A DNA stretch of 49,123 nucleotides from Rhodoplanes elegans (GTDB lineage Bacteria > Pseudomonadota > Alphaproteobacteria > Rhizobiales > Xanthobacteraceae): positions 2,307-51,429 of the forward strand of contig NZ_NHSK01000161.1 in assembly GCF_016653355.1 (NCBI RefSeq), given 5' to 3'. Made by a program: the position numbers and the translations under genes. The notes under the pieces are model-generated. The model was given only the letters and a program-made list of their open reading frames with translations. It made no database searches and was not told the DNA's origin. The number at the start of each line of letters is the position of its first letter. The stretch's first letter is position 1. Of this stretch, positions 24,596-32,924 are shown piece after piece.

Positions 24596-26697
24596 GACAC
24601 AGCCTCCTGGCTCGCCTGCGGCGCCTCCTTGCGCTCGACGATCACGTTGCCGAGCGCATCGACGCGGGTGACGAGATCGGGATCGATCACGGTGGTGGCG
24701 TCCGGTTGCTCCAGCACGGCCGGTCCCGGAACCACGGCGCCGACCGGCAGGTCGAGCCGCGCATAGATCGCGGTGTCGTGCCAGCCGCCGTCGAACCACA
24801 CCGGCCGGCTGCCCTGGCGGGCGCGCTCCATCGAAGCCTCGGGTCCGGGCGCCAGCGCGGCGAGGTCGAAGCGCGGCCGCCGGCCGATCGCCGCGGTGCG
24901 CAGATTGACGATCTTCACCGGCACGCTGGGCAGCAGGCGGCTGAACGACGCCTGATAGGCACGGTCGAACGCACTCCTGATCAGCTCGGCCGAAACCCCG
25001 GTGGTGTCGCCGGCGCCGCCGGCCGTGATGGTCACGGGCAGCGGCACGGCGATCGTGTGGGTCTGGCCGACATAATGCATGTCGAGCTCGAAGACGAGAT
25101 CGATGCGCTCCATCGCGAGGCCGGCGTCCTCGACCACGGCGCGTGCCGCCGCGGCTTCGCTCACCATGCGGCGGTCGAGCGCCGCGGCGTCGAGACCAGC
25201 GAGCGTGAGGTTCACGGTCTGCACCTGGTCGTGGCGGATGTCGGCGATGACGCAGCCGAGCGCCGAGGTGACGCCGGGATAGCGCGGCACCAGCGCGCCC
25301 TTGAGCCCGACATCCTTGATCATCGCGCCGACATGCAGGGCGCCGCCGCCGCCGAACGGCACCGCGACGAACCTGCCCGGATCGTGGCCGCGCTCGATCG
25401 ACACCAGCCGGATGGCGCCCGCCATCTTGCCGTTGGCGACCCGCACGATCGCCTCGGCGGCTGCATGCGCGTCGAGCCCGAGCGGCGCGCCGACGTCGCG
25501 CAGGATCGCGGCCCTCGCCGCCTCGACGTCCAGCGAGGCGAGCTTGCCGCCGATCGGACGCGCCGCGTTGATGCGGCCGAGCACGACGTTAGCGTCGGTG
25601 AGCGTCGGCCGATCGCCGCCCTGGCCGTAGCAGACCGGGCCCGGCCGCGAGCCGGCGCTGTGTGGGCCGACCTGCAGGAGACCACCCGCGTCGACATGGG
25701 CGATCGAGCCGCCGCCGGCGCCGATCGTGGTGATCTCGATCATCGGCGTGCGCACGACGAGACCGAAGTCGATCGTCGTCTGCGGGGCGAGCGCGGTCTC
25801 GCCGCCGACCACCAGCGACACGTCGAACGAGGTGCCGCCGAGATCACCCGTGATCACGTCCGGGAAGCCGGCCTCGCGCGCGATCGCGGCGGCGGCGATG
25901 ACGCCGGCCGCCGGGCCCGACAGCGCGGTGCGCACCGGCAGGCGGCGCGCCGTCGCGGTCGACATGATGCCGCCGTTCGACTGCACGATGTGGAAGCGCC
26001 CGGCGAAGCCGCCCGCCTGCAGGGCGCCGTCGAGCTTCTCCAGATAGCTGCCGACGACCGGCTGCAGATAGGCATTGAGGGCGGTCGTCGAGGTGCGCTC
26101 GAACTCGCGGATCTCGGGCAGGATCTGGCTCGAGCAGGCGATGTTGGCGTTCGGCCACGCGGCGGTCGCGGCGGCGAGCGCCGCCTGCTCGTTCGCCGGA
26201 TTGGCGTAGGCGTTGATGAACACGATGGCGAGCGCCTGCGCGCCCTTGGCGGCGAGCGTCCGCGCCGCCGCCGCGACCTCGTCCGGATCGATCGCCGTCA
26301 CCACGCTGCCGTCGGCATGGGTGCGCTCGGCGACCTCTATCCTCAGATCACGATCGACCACCGGCTCGAAGTCGCCCCACAAGCCCCAGGTGTGGCGGCG
26401 GTCGCGCCGGCGCATCTCCAGCACGTCGCGGAAGCCGCGCGACGTGATCAGGCCGATGCGGGCGCCCTTGCGCTCGAGCAGCGCGTTGGTGCCGACCGTG
26501 GTGCCGTGGACGATCGACGAAAGCTCCGACACCGGCCCGAACGTCGTGAGGCCGCCCATGAAGCCGACGGCTTCGTCACCGCGATTCGACGGCACTTTCG
26601 CCGTGCGGAAGCGGCGCTCCGCCTCGTCGTAGAAGAACAGATCCGTGAAGGTGCCGCCCACGTCGACGCCGACGGTGCGGCCCGGTGCCGTGCTCAC
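24592..26697 (-). CDS. Hydantoinase/oxoprolinase family subunit A (HyuA-like)
   Basis: A 701-residue protein with the actin-like ATPase fold of the HyuA group: DVGGTFTDLFFYD at about 10-22, HGTTVGTNALLERKGARIGLITSRGF, a central GPAAGVIAAA, and DLGGTSFDVSLV. With HyuB it forms ATP-dependent enzymes that open cyclic amides (hydantoins, 5-oxoproline, caprolactam) or carboxylate ketones (acetone, acetophenone). The length matches stand-alone HyuA. Start at 26697 (ATGA overlap with hyuB). The presence of a lyase and a LeuCD-like hydratase favours an imide or lactam that yields a dicarboxylate, but this is inference. Confidence 0.93.
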   Translation of the reverse strand: MSTAPGRTVGVDVGGTFTDLFFYDEAERRFRTAKVPSNRGDEAVGFMGGLTTFGPVSELSSIVHGTTVGTNALLERKGARIGLITSRGFRDVLEMRRRDRRHTWGLWGDFEPVVDRDLRIEVAERTHADGSVVTAIDPDEVAAAARTLAAKGAQALAIVFINAYANPANEQAALAAATAAWPNANIACSSQILPEIREFERTSTTALNAYLQPVVGSYLEKLDGALQAGGFAGRFHIVQSNGGIMSTATARRLPVRTALSGPAAGVIAAAAIAREAGFPDVITGDLGGTSFDVSLVVGGETALAPQTTIDFGLVVRTPMIEITTIGAGGGSIAHVDAGGLLQVGPHSAGSRPGPVCYGQGGDRPTLTDANVVLGRINAARPIGGKLASLDVEAARAAILRDVGAPLGLDAHAAAEAIVRVANGKMAGAIRLVSIERGHDPGRFVAVPFGGGGALHVGAMIKDVGLKGALVPRYPGVTSALGCVIADIRHDQVQTVNLTLAGLDAAALDRRMVSEAAAARAVVEDAGLAMERIDLVFELDMHYVGQTHTIAVPLPVTITAGGAGDTTGVSAELIRSAFDRAYQASFSRLLPSVPVKIVNLRTAAIGRRPRFDLAALAPGPEASMERARQGSRPVWFDGGWHDTAIYARLDLPVGAVVPGPAVLEQPDATTVIDPDLVTRVDALGNVIVERKEAPQASQEAVS

Positions 26698-28448
26698 GCT
26701 GCTTCTCCTTCACGCTTCTCGCCGACACGCGTCTCACCGACCGTCGCGCCATCGGCGACCGGCCGCCCGGCCGCATCGACATGCACGCCGTAGCGGCTCA
26801 AGGCCGCGTCCGGGCTGACCAGCCCGAAGCGCACGTCGCGCGCGACCCGCTCCGGATCGCGGGCGACCGGATCGCCCCATCCGCCGCCGCCGGGCGTCTC
26901 CAGGCGCACCCGCCGGCCCGCCTTGATTCTCACGTCGGTGACCTTGGACACCATCGGCGGAGACCGTTCGCCGTCGTCGGTCTGCCAGTGGAACAAATTC
27001 AACGCCGCCGGATCACCGCCGGCGACCCCGAACGGCGCGACCTTGCCGCGCTCGCCGAGCAGCGACACCTCCGCATCGGACAGGACCTCGATCTCGTAGA
27101 CGGCGCCGACGCCACCGCGATGCTCGCCCGCGCCGGCACTGTCGGGCCGCAAGGCCCACTGCGTGAACTTGATCGGATAAGCGGCCTCCAGAATCTCCAG
27201 CGGCGGAATCGTCGCCGTGGAGATCGGATTGTTGGCGTGGTTGAGGCCGTCGCTCTGCGGATTGCCGCCGAGCCCGCCGCCGAAGAACGAGAACATCACC
27301 CAGCGGCTGCCGTCGGCGCGGTGCCCCGCGATGGAGAGCGCGTTGATGGTGCCGAACGGGCCGGCCGTGGCGCGCGCCGGGTCGGCCTTGGCGAGCGCGC
27401 CGAACACCACGCCGATCAGGCGGAGGATCGTCTCGGTATAGCCAGCGACCGGCTTCGGCGCCTTGGCGCCGAGCAGCGTCGTGTCCGGAATCACGAAGTC
27501 GATGGGCCGCAGGCAGCCGGCATTGGCCGGCACCTCGACGAACACGTGCTTCAACGCGACGTAACAGGCCGCGACCGCGGTGGCGCGCGAGATGTTGATC
27601 GGCCCCTGCGGCGGGGCCGAGGAGCGCGAGAAGTCGAGCACCATGCCGCCGTCGCGGATCGTCAGATCCAATCCAATGGTGAGCTTCTCGTCGGTGATCC
27701 CGTCGTTGTCGAGAAAGTCCTCGAAGCTGTAGGTGCCATCCGGCAGCGAGCGGAGCGCGGCGCGCATCAGCGCCTCGGCGCGGTCCGAGAAGGCGTCGAA
27801 GGCGGCCGAGACAGTCGCGTCGCCATACTCGTCGAGCAGCGCATGAAAACGCCGCTCGCCGAGATCGAGAGCGTTGAGCTGACCGTTGAGGTCGCCCCAG
27901 TTGGATAGCGGCACCCGCGTGTTGGCGGCCAGGATGTCAAGAATGTCCTGATTCATCGTACCGGCTGCGATCAACTTCACGGGCGGAAAGCGCACGCCCT
28001 CCTGGAAGCTCTCGGTCGCCTTCGGGTTGTAGCCACCCGGCACGTTGCCGCCGATGTCGAGCCAGTGGCCGACCGAGGCGAGCCAGCAGAACAGCGTTCC
28101 GTTCCGGAACACAGGGCGCACCAGCCTGAAGTCGTTGAGATGCGTGCCGCCGTCGTACGGATCGTTGAACAGGAAGGTGTCGCCGGGCGAAAGACCGCCG
28201 CGCGTCTTCACCAAGTCGATCACCGACCTCACGGCGAACGCCATGGCGCCGACGAAGATCGGCAGGCCCTTGGTGCCCTGCACCAGCGTGTCGCCGGTCT
28301 CGGCGTGGTAGAGGCCGTGGCAGGCGTCGCGCGCCTCGGCGATGATCGGGTTGAAGGCCGAGCGGTAGAGTGTCGCGTCCATCTCGTCGGCGATCTGCTC
28401 CAGCCGGCCGCCCAGCACGGCGAGCGTGACGGGATCGATGGCGGTCAC
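26694..28448 (-). CDS. Hydantoinase/oxoprolinase family subunit B (HyuB-like)
   Basis: A 584-residue protein of the HyuB group: the N-terminal DPVTLAVLGGRLEQIADEMD segment, SAFNPIIAEARDACHGLY, FLFNDPYDGGTHLNDF (likely metal and substrate site), and near the C-terminus LETPGGGGWGDPVARDPE. It is the partner of the HyuA protein encoded directly downstream with a 4-base overlap. The two families cannot be assigned a substrate from sequence, since hydantoinases, oxoprolinases, lactamases and ketone carboxylases share it. The last 25 residues are Gly/Glu/Val-rich and less conserved. Confidence 0.93.
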   Translation of the reverse strand: MTAIDPVTLAVLGGRLEQIADEMDATLYRSAFNPIIAEARDACHGLYHAETGDTLVQGTKGLPIFVGAMAFAVRSVIDLVKTRGGLSPGDTFLFNDPYDGGTHLNDFRLVRPVFRNGTLFCWLASVGHWLDIGGNVPGGYNPKATESFQEGVRFPPVKLIAAGTMNQDILDILAANTRVPLSNWGDLNGQLNALDLGERRFHALLDEYGDATVSAAFDAFSDRAEALMRAALRSLPDGTYSFEDFLDNDGITDEKLTIGLDLTIRDGGMVLDFSRSSAPPQGPINISRATAVAACYVALKHVFVEVPANAGCLRPIDFVIPDTTLLGAKAPKPVAGYTETILRLIGVVFGALAKADPARATAGPFGTINALSIAGHRADGSRWVMFSFFGGGLGGNPQSDGLNHANNPISTATIPPLEILEAAYPIKFTQWALRPDSAGAGEHRGGVGAVYEIEVLSDAEVSLLGERGKVAPFGVAGGDPAALNLFHWQTDDGERSPPMVSKVTDVRIKAGRRVRLETPGGGGWGDPVARDPERVARDVRFGLVSPDAALSRYGVHVDAAGRPVADGATVGETRVGEKREGEAA

Positions 28449-29344
28449 GCGGCAGTCTCCTCGTCGGTGGCCGAATGATCACGGCCGAAGTGATCGTAGC
28501 CGGCGCCGAGCGCCAACATCTCGGGCGTGCCGATCAGCGTGTTGAGCGCGGAAAAGTCGAACATGCGGTCGGCGAACGCGGCATTGCTGCCCGTGGCGGC
28601 GAGCGAGGCGTAATAGGCCTGGGCGGTGCGGGCGAGCGCCCGCACGATGCCGCCCGGAAAGATGACGATGCGGAAGCCGAGCGCGCCCAGCTCGGCGGCC
28701 GGCATCAGCGGCGTGTCGCCGCCCTCGACCATGTTGACGAGCAGCGGCCGCGTGCCGGCCAGCGCCGCGACGAGGCGGTCGAGCTGATCACGCGAGCGCG
28801 GCGCCTCGACGAACAGCACGTCGGCGCCCGCCTCGGCATAGAGGCGCGCCCGCTCCACGGCACGCTCGAAACCCTCCACGGCGACGGCGTCGGTGCGGGC
28901 GACGATCAGGGTCTCGTCGCTCGCGCGGGCATCGACGGCGGCCTTCACCTTGCCGGCCATCTCGGCGGCCGGGATCAGCGTCTTGTCGCGCAGATGGCCG
29001 CAGCGCTTGGGGAACGACTGGTCCTCGAGTTGGATCGCGGTCGCGCCGGCGCGCTCGAACAGCCGCACGGTGCGCTGCACGTTGAGCGCGTTGCCATAGC
29101 CGTTGTCGGCATCGACGATCAGCGCCGTCGGCACCCGGTCGCGCACCAAGGTGATCACCTCGGCGACCTCGGACATCGTCACGAGCCCGATGTCGGGGCA
29201 TCCGAGCCGCGTATAGGCGATGGCGGCGCCGGAGAGATAGAGCGCCTCGAAACCCGCCGCTGCTGCGAGGGAGGCCGTGAGCGCGTCGTAGATGCCGGGC
29301 GCGACGATCGTCCCGCCGCTGTCGAGCCGATGCTTCAGGGTCAT
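28445..29344 (-). CDS. PEP-mutase/isocitrate-lyase family lyase
   Basis: A 299-residue (beta/alpha)8 enzyme. Mg-binding acids are D78/D80 in VDADNGYGN and E107-D108 in QLEDQSFPK; the general-acid Cys is C115 in the KRCGH motif, which marks true C-C lyases such as 2-methylisocitrate lyase and 2,3-dimethylmalate lyase rather than PEP mutase. It should cleave a 2-hydroxy diacid to pyruvate or glyoxylate plus an acid. It is the first enzyme gene after the transporter genes, and its 4-base overlap with hyuB ties it to the degradation block. With the LeuCD-like hydratase it mirrors the dimethylmaleate hydratase-lyase pair of nicotinate fermentation. Confidence 0.88.
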   Translation of the reverse strand: MTLKHRLDSGGTIVAPGIYDALTASLAAAAGFEALYLSGAAIAYTRLGCPDIGLVTMSEVAEVITLVRDRVPTALIVDADNGYGNALNVQRTVRLFERAGATAIQLEDQSFPKRCGHLRDKTLIPAAEMAGKVKAAVDARASDETLIVARTDAVAVEGFERAVERARLYAEAGADVLFVEAPRSRDQLDRLVAALAGTRPLLVNMVEGGDTPLMPAAELGALGFRIVIFPGGIVRALARTAQAYYASLAATGSNAAFADRMFDFSALNTLIGTPEMLALGAGYDHFGRDHSATDEETAA

Positions 29345-29379
29345 GGCTTCTTTCCTGTCTTTTCGGCCCCAGCGGCTCC

Positions 29380-29486
29380 TGCGTTCCCTCCCCTCTTGTG
29401 GAGGAGGGACAGGGAGGGAGGTGAGCCACGAACGCTGAATGCGAGGCTCACCCCCCTCTCCACCTCTCCCCCACAAGGGGGGAGAG
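29380..29486. repeat. REP-like palindromes inside region C operon
   Basis: Inverted repeats GTGAGCC/GGCTCAC (29421-29427 with 29445-29451) and CTCTCCCCC/GGGGGAGAG (29464-29472 with 29478-29486) fill the only long gap (190 bp) in the operon. They could act as mRNA-stabilising or attenuating stems between the transporter and the enzyme genes. They resemble the CTCTCCCC palindromes at 30-203. Confidence 0.6.
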
Positions 29487-29534
29487 AGCAGGCTGCGGAT
29501 CGCGGTTGCATCCTCATCCACACGGCCCGGCTCC

Positions 29535-30236
29535 TCACAATCCCAGATACACGCGCCGCAGATCCGGGTCGGCGGCGACGTCCCGGGCCGTGCCGGACAG
29601 CGCCACGACGCCGTTCTCGATTACGTAGGCGCGCGCCGCGATCTCCAGCGACTGCACGACGTTCTGCTCGACCAGCATGATGGCGAGGCCCTCCTGGTTG
29701 AGGCGGCGGATCAGCGCGAACATCTCCTCGACCAGCAGGGGCGAGAGGCCGAGCGACGGCTCGTCGAGAATCAGCAGTCGCGGCTCGCCCATCAGCCCCC
29801 GGCCGATCGCGAGCATCTGCTGCTCGCCGCCCGACAGCGTTCCGGCGAGCTGCGAGGTGCGCTCGCGCAGGCGCGGAAACGTTGTGAACACCCGCTTGAG
29901 ATTGGCGTCGCGGTTCGCCCGCCCGCGGCGGTAGCAGCCGAGCTCGAGATTCTCCCGCACGCTCATCGTGGGGAAGATCTTTCGACCCTCCGGGACGTGG
30001 ATCAGGCCCGCCGCGACGATCGTCTTGTCGGGGAGGCGATCGATGCGGGTGCCGTCGAATCGTATCGTGCCGCCGCGGGCCGGCAGCACGCCGGACAGGA
30101 CGTTGTTGAGGGTCGTCTTGCCGACCCCGTTGGCGCCGAGCACCGCGACGATCTCGCCGGCGTCGACCCGCAGGTCGATGCCGCGCAGCACCGTGGTGCC
30201 GCCGTAGCCGGCCTCCAGCCCCTCAACCTCGAGCAT
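29535..30236 (-). CDS. Branched-chain-type ABC transporter ATPase (LivF-like)
   Basis: A 233-residue ATPase of the LivF type: Walker A GANGVGKTT, signature LSGGEQQMLAIGRGLM, Walker B LLILDEPSLGLSP, and the LivF-typical VPEGRKIFPTMSVRENLELG. It works with LivG (30223) on the LivH/LivM permease. The start at 30236 overlaps the livG stop by 14 bases. It is the last transporter gene before the 190-bp repeat-filled gap. Confidence 0.93.
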   Translation of the reverse strand: MLEVEGLEAGYGGTTVLRGIDLRVDAGEIVAVLGANGVGKTTLNNVLSGVLPARGGTIRFDGTRIDRLPDKTIVAAGLIHVPEGRKIFPTMSVRENLELGCYRRGRANRDANLKRVFTTFPRLRERTSQLAGTLSGGEQQMLAIGRGLMGEPRLLILDEPSLGLSPLLVEEMFALIRRLNQEGLAIMLVEQNVVQSLEIAARAYVIENGVVALSGTARDVAADPDLRRVYLGL

Positions 30237-30972
30237 GGGCGCCTCCGGCGGCGATGCGGGCGGCGGCGCCGTGGCCCAGATAGGCCTCGATCACCTGCGG
30301 ATCGGCGCAGACGTGCTGCGGCGTGCCGTGGGCGACGTGACGGCCTTGCGCGATCACGTACACGGTCTCGCAGAGGTTCATCACGGCCTGCATGATGTGC
30401 TCGATCATGAAGATGGTGACGCCGTCGTCGCGGATCGCGCGCAGCACCGGGATCATGTCGCGCACCTCGGACGGGTTGAGGCCGGCCAAGACCTCGTCGA
30501 GCAGCAAAAGGCGCGGCTCGGTCGCGAGCGCACGCGCGACTTCCAGCCGTTTCCGACCGGCGACGGTCAGGGCCGCGGCCGGCTTGTCGAGCTCGTGAGA
30601 GAGCCCGACCCGCTCGGCGACAGCGGCCGCGCGGTCCATCGCGTCGGCGCGACGCGCGTGGCGCAGATAGGCGCCGACCGCGATGTTCTCGTGCACCGAG
30701 AGGCCGGCGAACGGCTGAGTGATCTGGAACGTGCGGGCGATGCCGCGCCGCGCGCGTCTGTAGGGCGCCTCGTCGGTCAGGTCGACGCCGTCGAGCAGCA
30801 CGCGCCCGCCGGTCGGATGCAGGAAGCCGGCCAGCATGGCGAAGACCGTGGTCTTGCCGGCGCCGTTCGGCCCGATCAGGCCGGTCAGCGAGCCCTCCGC
30901 GACATGGAGCGAGACATCGTCGACGGCGACGAGGCCGGAGAATTTCTTCGTGAGGCCTTCGGCGACCAGCAT
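30223..30972 (-). CDS. Branched-chain-type ABC transporter ATPase (LivG-like)
   Basis: A 249-residue ATPase of the LivG type: GPNGAGKTT, RRGIARTFQITQPFAGLSVHENIAVG, a degenerate signature LTVAGRKRLEVARALA in place of LSGGQ (usual for many LivG), and LLLLDEVLAGLNP. The ATG at 30972 lies one base after the stop of livM. The C-terminal tail after EAYLGHG is short and Ala-rich. Confidence 0.92.
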   Translation of the reverse strand: MLVAEGLTKKFSGLVAVDDVSLHVAEGSLTGLIGPNGAGKTTVFAMLAGFLHPTGGRVLLDGVDLTDEAPYRRARRGIARTFQITQPFAGLSVHENIAVGAYLRHARRADAMDRAAAVAERVGLSHELDKPAAALTVAGRKRLEVARALATEPRLLLLDEVLAGLNPSEVRDMIPVLRAIRDDGVTIFMIEHIMQAVMNLCETVYVIAQGRHVAHGTPQHVCADPQVIEAYLGHGAAARIAAGGAHARG

Positions 30973-30973
30973 G

Positions 30974-31963
30974 TCAGGCCTCCACCGCAGGCTTGCGTCC
31001 GCGCCCGGTGGTGCGCAGGCGACCCGCGAGCCGCGACAGGCCGCCCATGAGCCCACCGGGCAGGAAGGCGATGACCAGAATCAGCACCACGCCGAAGACG
31101 ACGAGGTCGATCCCCGGCACGCTGCCGGCGATGCCCTTGGTCGCCTCGCCGAGCCCGTGCAGCGCCAGCGCGCCGATCAGCGGTCCGAAGACCGTGCCGG
31201 CGCCGCCGACCAGCGGCGCCAGCAGCGCCTCGACCGAGATCCACGGGCCGTAGGCGACGGTGGCGTCGACGAACAGGAAATACTGCGCGTAGAGGCAGCC
31301 GGCGAGCGCCGTGAGCGCCGCCGACAGCGCGATGGCGCCGAGCTTCACCCGCATCGGATCAACGCCGAGCGCCTCGGCGGCCTGCTCGTTCTCGCGCACC
31401 GCGATCAGATGGGCGCCGAACCGCGAGCGCGTCAGCCAGGTCGAGATCACCAGGCCGATTCCGACGAAGCCGAGCACCAGCATGCAGGTGATGCGGCGAT
31501 CGGCGAACTGCAGGGTCGCGACGCCGGGGTCGAGCCTGATCAGAAGACCGGCAGCGCCGCCGGTGAAGCCGACCGCATTGGCGACGACCCGGAACACCTC
31601 GGCGAAGGCGAGCGTCACCAGGGCGAAGTAGGAGCCGCGCAGCCCGGACCGGAACGACAGGAACCCGATGAACAGCCCGACCGCGACACCGGCGGCGACG
31701 CCGCAGAGGAGTCCGACCCAGGCGTTGACGCCGAGCTGCACCTGCAGGATCGCGGTCGCGTAGGCGCCGGTGCCGAAGAAGGCCGCGTGGCCGAACGAGT
31801 ACTGGCCGCCGAAGCCACCGAGGATGTTCCAGCCCTGCGCGGCGAGCGCCACGATCAGCATGTAGACGAGGAAGTTCAGCGTCGCGTTGGAGACACCGAG
31901 CCACGGCACCACGGCGAACACCGCGACGACGAGGAGCGGGCGCAGGAGATCGGTCGCGGTCAT
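30974..31963 (-). CDS. Branched-chain-type ABC transporter permease (LivM-like)
   Basis: A 329-residue permease with about nine membrane segments and the LivM marks GGFGGQYSFGHAAFFGTGAYA and the loop AVRENEQAAEALGVDPMRVKL that contacts the ATPases. The ATG at 31963 overlaps livH by 4 bases (ATGA). Upstream in the same frame lies only a shadow of livH. Confidence 0.93.
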   Translation of the reverse strand: MTATDLLRPLLVVAVFAVVPWLGVSNATLNFLVYMLIVALAAQGWNILGGFGGQYSFGHAAFFGTGAYATAILQVQLGVNAWVGLLCGVAAGVAVGLFIGFLSFRSGLRGSYFALVTLAFAEVFRVVANAVGFTGGAAGLLIRLDPGVATLQFADRRITCMLVLGFVGIGLVISTWLTRSRFGAHLIAVRENEQAAEALGVDPMRVKLGAIALSAALTALAGCLYAQYFLFVDATVAYGPWISVEALLAPLVGGAGTVFGPLIGALALHGLGEATKGIAGSVPGIDLVVFGVVLILVIAFLPGGLMGGLSRLAGRLRTTGRGRKPAVEA

Positions 31964-32832
31964 GCGCGCGCTCCAAACAGGCCGGTGGGTCGCACGAGCA
32001 GGACCACGATGAAAATGAGGAAGATGCCGAGCTGACCGAGGCTGTCGCCGAGATAGAGGCTCGACAGGCTCTCGACCGCGCCGATCAGCAGGCCGCCGAT
32101 CAGCGCGCCGACCACCGAGCCCATGCCGCCCAGCACGACGATCGTGAAGGCGACCAGCACGAAGGCACCGCCGATGCGCGGATTGACGTAGAAGGTGGGC
32201 ATCAAGAGGCTCGCCGCGACCGCGAGGCAGACACAGCCGATGCCGAACGTCACGGCGTAGACGTGATCGACGTCGATGCCGACAAGCCGCGCCCCGGTCT
32301 TCTCCCGCGCCACGGCGCGGATCGCCTTGCCGATGTCGGTGCGGTTGAGCACGAGCCACAGCAGCGCCGTCATCACCAATGTCACGACGAAGCCGACGAG
32401 CCGCGGTTGCGACAGCAGGAGCGGGCCGATCGAAACGACCTCGAGCGCGTAGTCGCTCGCCACCGTGCGGGTGTCGGACTTGAAGCCGGCGAGCAGCGCG
32501 TTCTCCAGAACGATGGCGAGCCCGAGCGTCACCAGAAGAATGTTGCCGTCGTCGTGCCGGCTCGCCGGGCCGATGACGAGCCGCTGCATGCCGTAGCCGA
32601 GGCCGAACATCAGCGGGCCGACGATCAGCACGGCCGCGTAGGGGTCGATGCCGAGCCACGCCCACGCCGCCCACACCATGAACATGGCGCAGGTGAGCAG
32701 CGCGCCGTGCGCGAAGTTGATGATGTGCAGCACGCCGTAGACCAGCGTGAGGCCGAGCGCGACGAGGGCATAGACACCGCCGGTCAGCAGACCGTTCAGC
32801 ACGGCCTCGAGCACGATCTGGGGTGAGTACAT
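31960..32832 (-). CDS. Branched-chain-type ABC transporter permease (LivH-like)
   Basis: A 290-residue permease with about eight membrane segments: LLTGGVYALVALGLTLVYGVLHIINFAHG at the start, AVAREKTGARLVGIDVDHV in the coupling loop, and VLGGMGSVVGALIGGLLIG near the end. It follows the binding-protein gene after 92 bp, a gap that holds two strong hairpins. The start at 32832 gives the normal LivH length. Confidence 0.93.
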   Translation of the reverse strand: MYSPQIVLEAVLNGLLTGGVYALVALGLTLVYGVLHIINFAHGALLTCAMFMVWAAWAWLGIDPYAAVLIVGPLMFGLGYGMQRLVIGPASRHDDGNILLVTLGLAIVLENALLAGFKSDTRTVASDYALEVVSIGPLLLSQPRLVGFVVTLVMTALLWLVLNRTDIGKAIRAVAREKTGARLVGIDVDHVYAVTFGIGCVCLAVAASLLMPTFYVNPRIGGAFVLVAFTIVVLGGMGSVVGALIGGLLIGAVESLSSLYLGDSLGQLGIFLIFIVVLLVRPTGLFGARA

Positions 32833-32861
32833 GGACGGTCCGGCGGCGCGCGGGGGTGGGG

Positions 32862-32918
32862 CGGCGGAGCGGAGCTCCGCCGTCGTCGGGACGTGAGCGG
32901 CGGCAGGGCGGCCGCCGC
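32862..32918 (-). promoter_or_regulatory. Two GC-rich hairpins between binding-protein and permease genes
   Basis: CGGCGGAG/CTCCGCCG (32862-32869 with 32875-32882, 5-nt loop) and GCGGCGGC/GCCGCCGC (32897-32904 with 32911-32918, 6-nt loop). There is no T-run, so they are not full terminators. Stems placed after a binding-protein gene commonly protect its mRNA and lower permease expression; that is the likely role here. Confidence 0.45.
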
Positions 32919-32924
32919 GCAGGA

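Noticed and set aside
24472-26793. 773-codon + strand open frame
   Set aside because: Antisense shadow of hydantoinase A; His/Arg/Asp-rich composition and no family signs.
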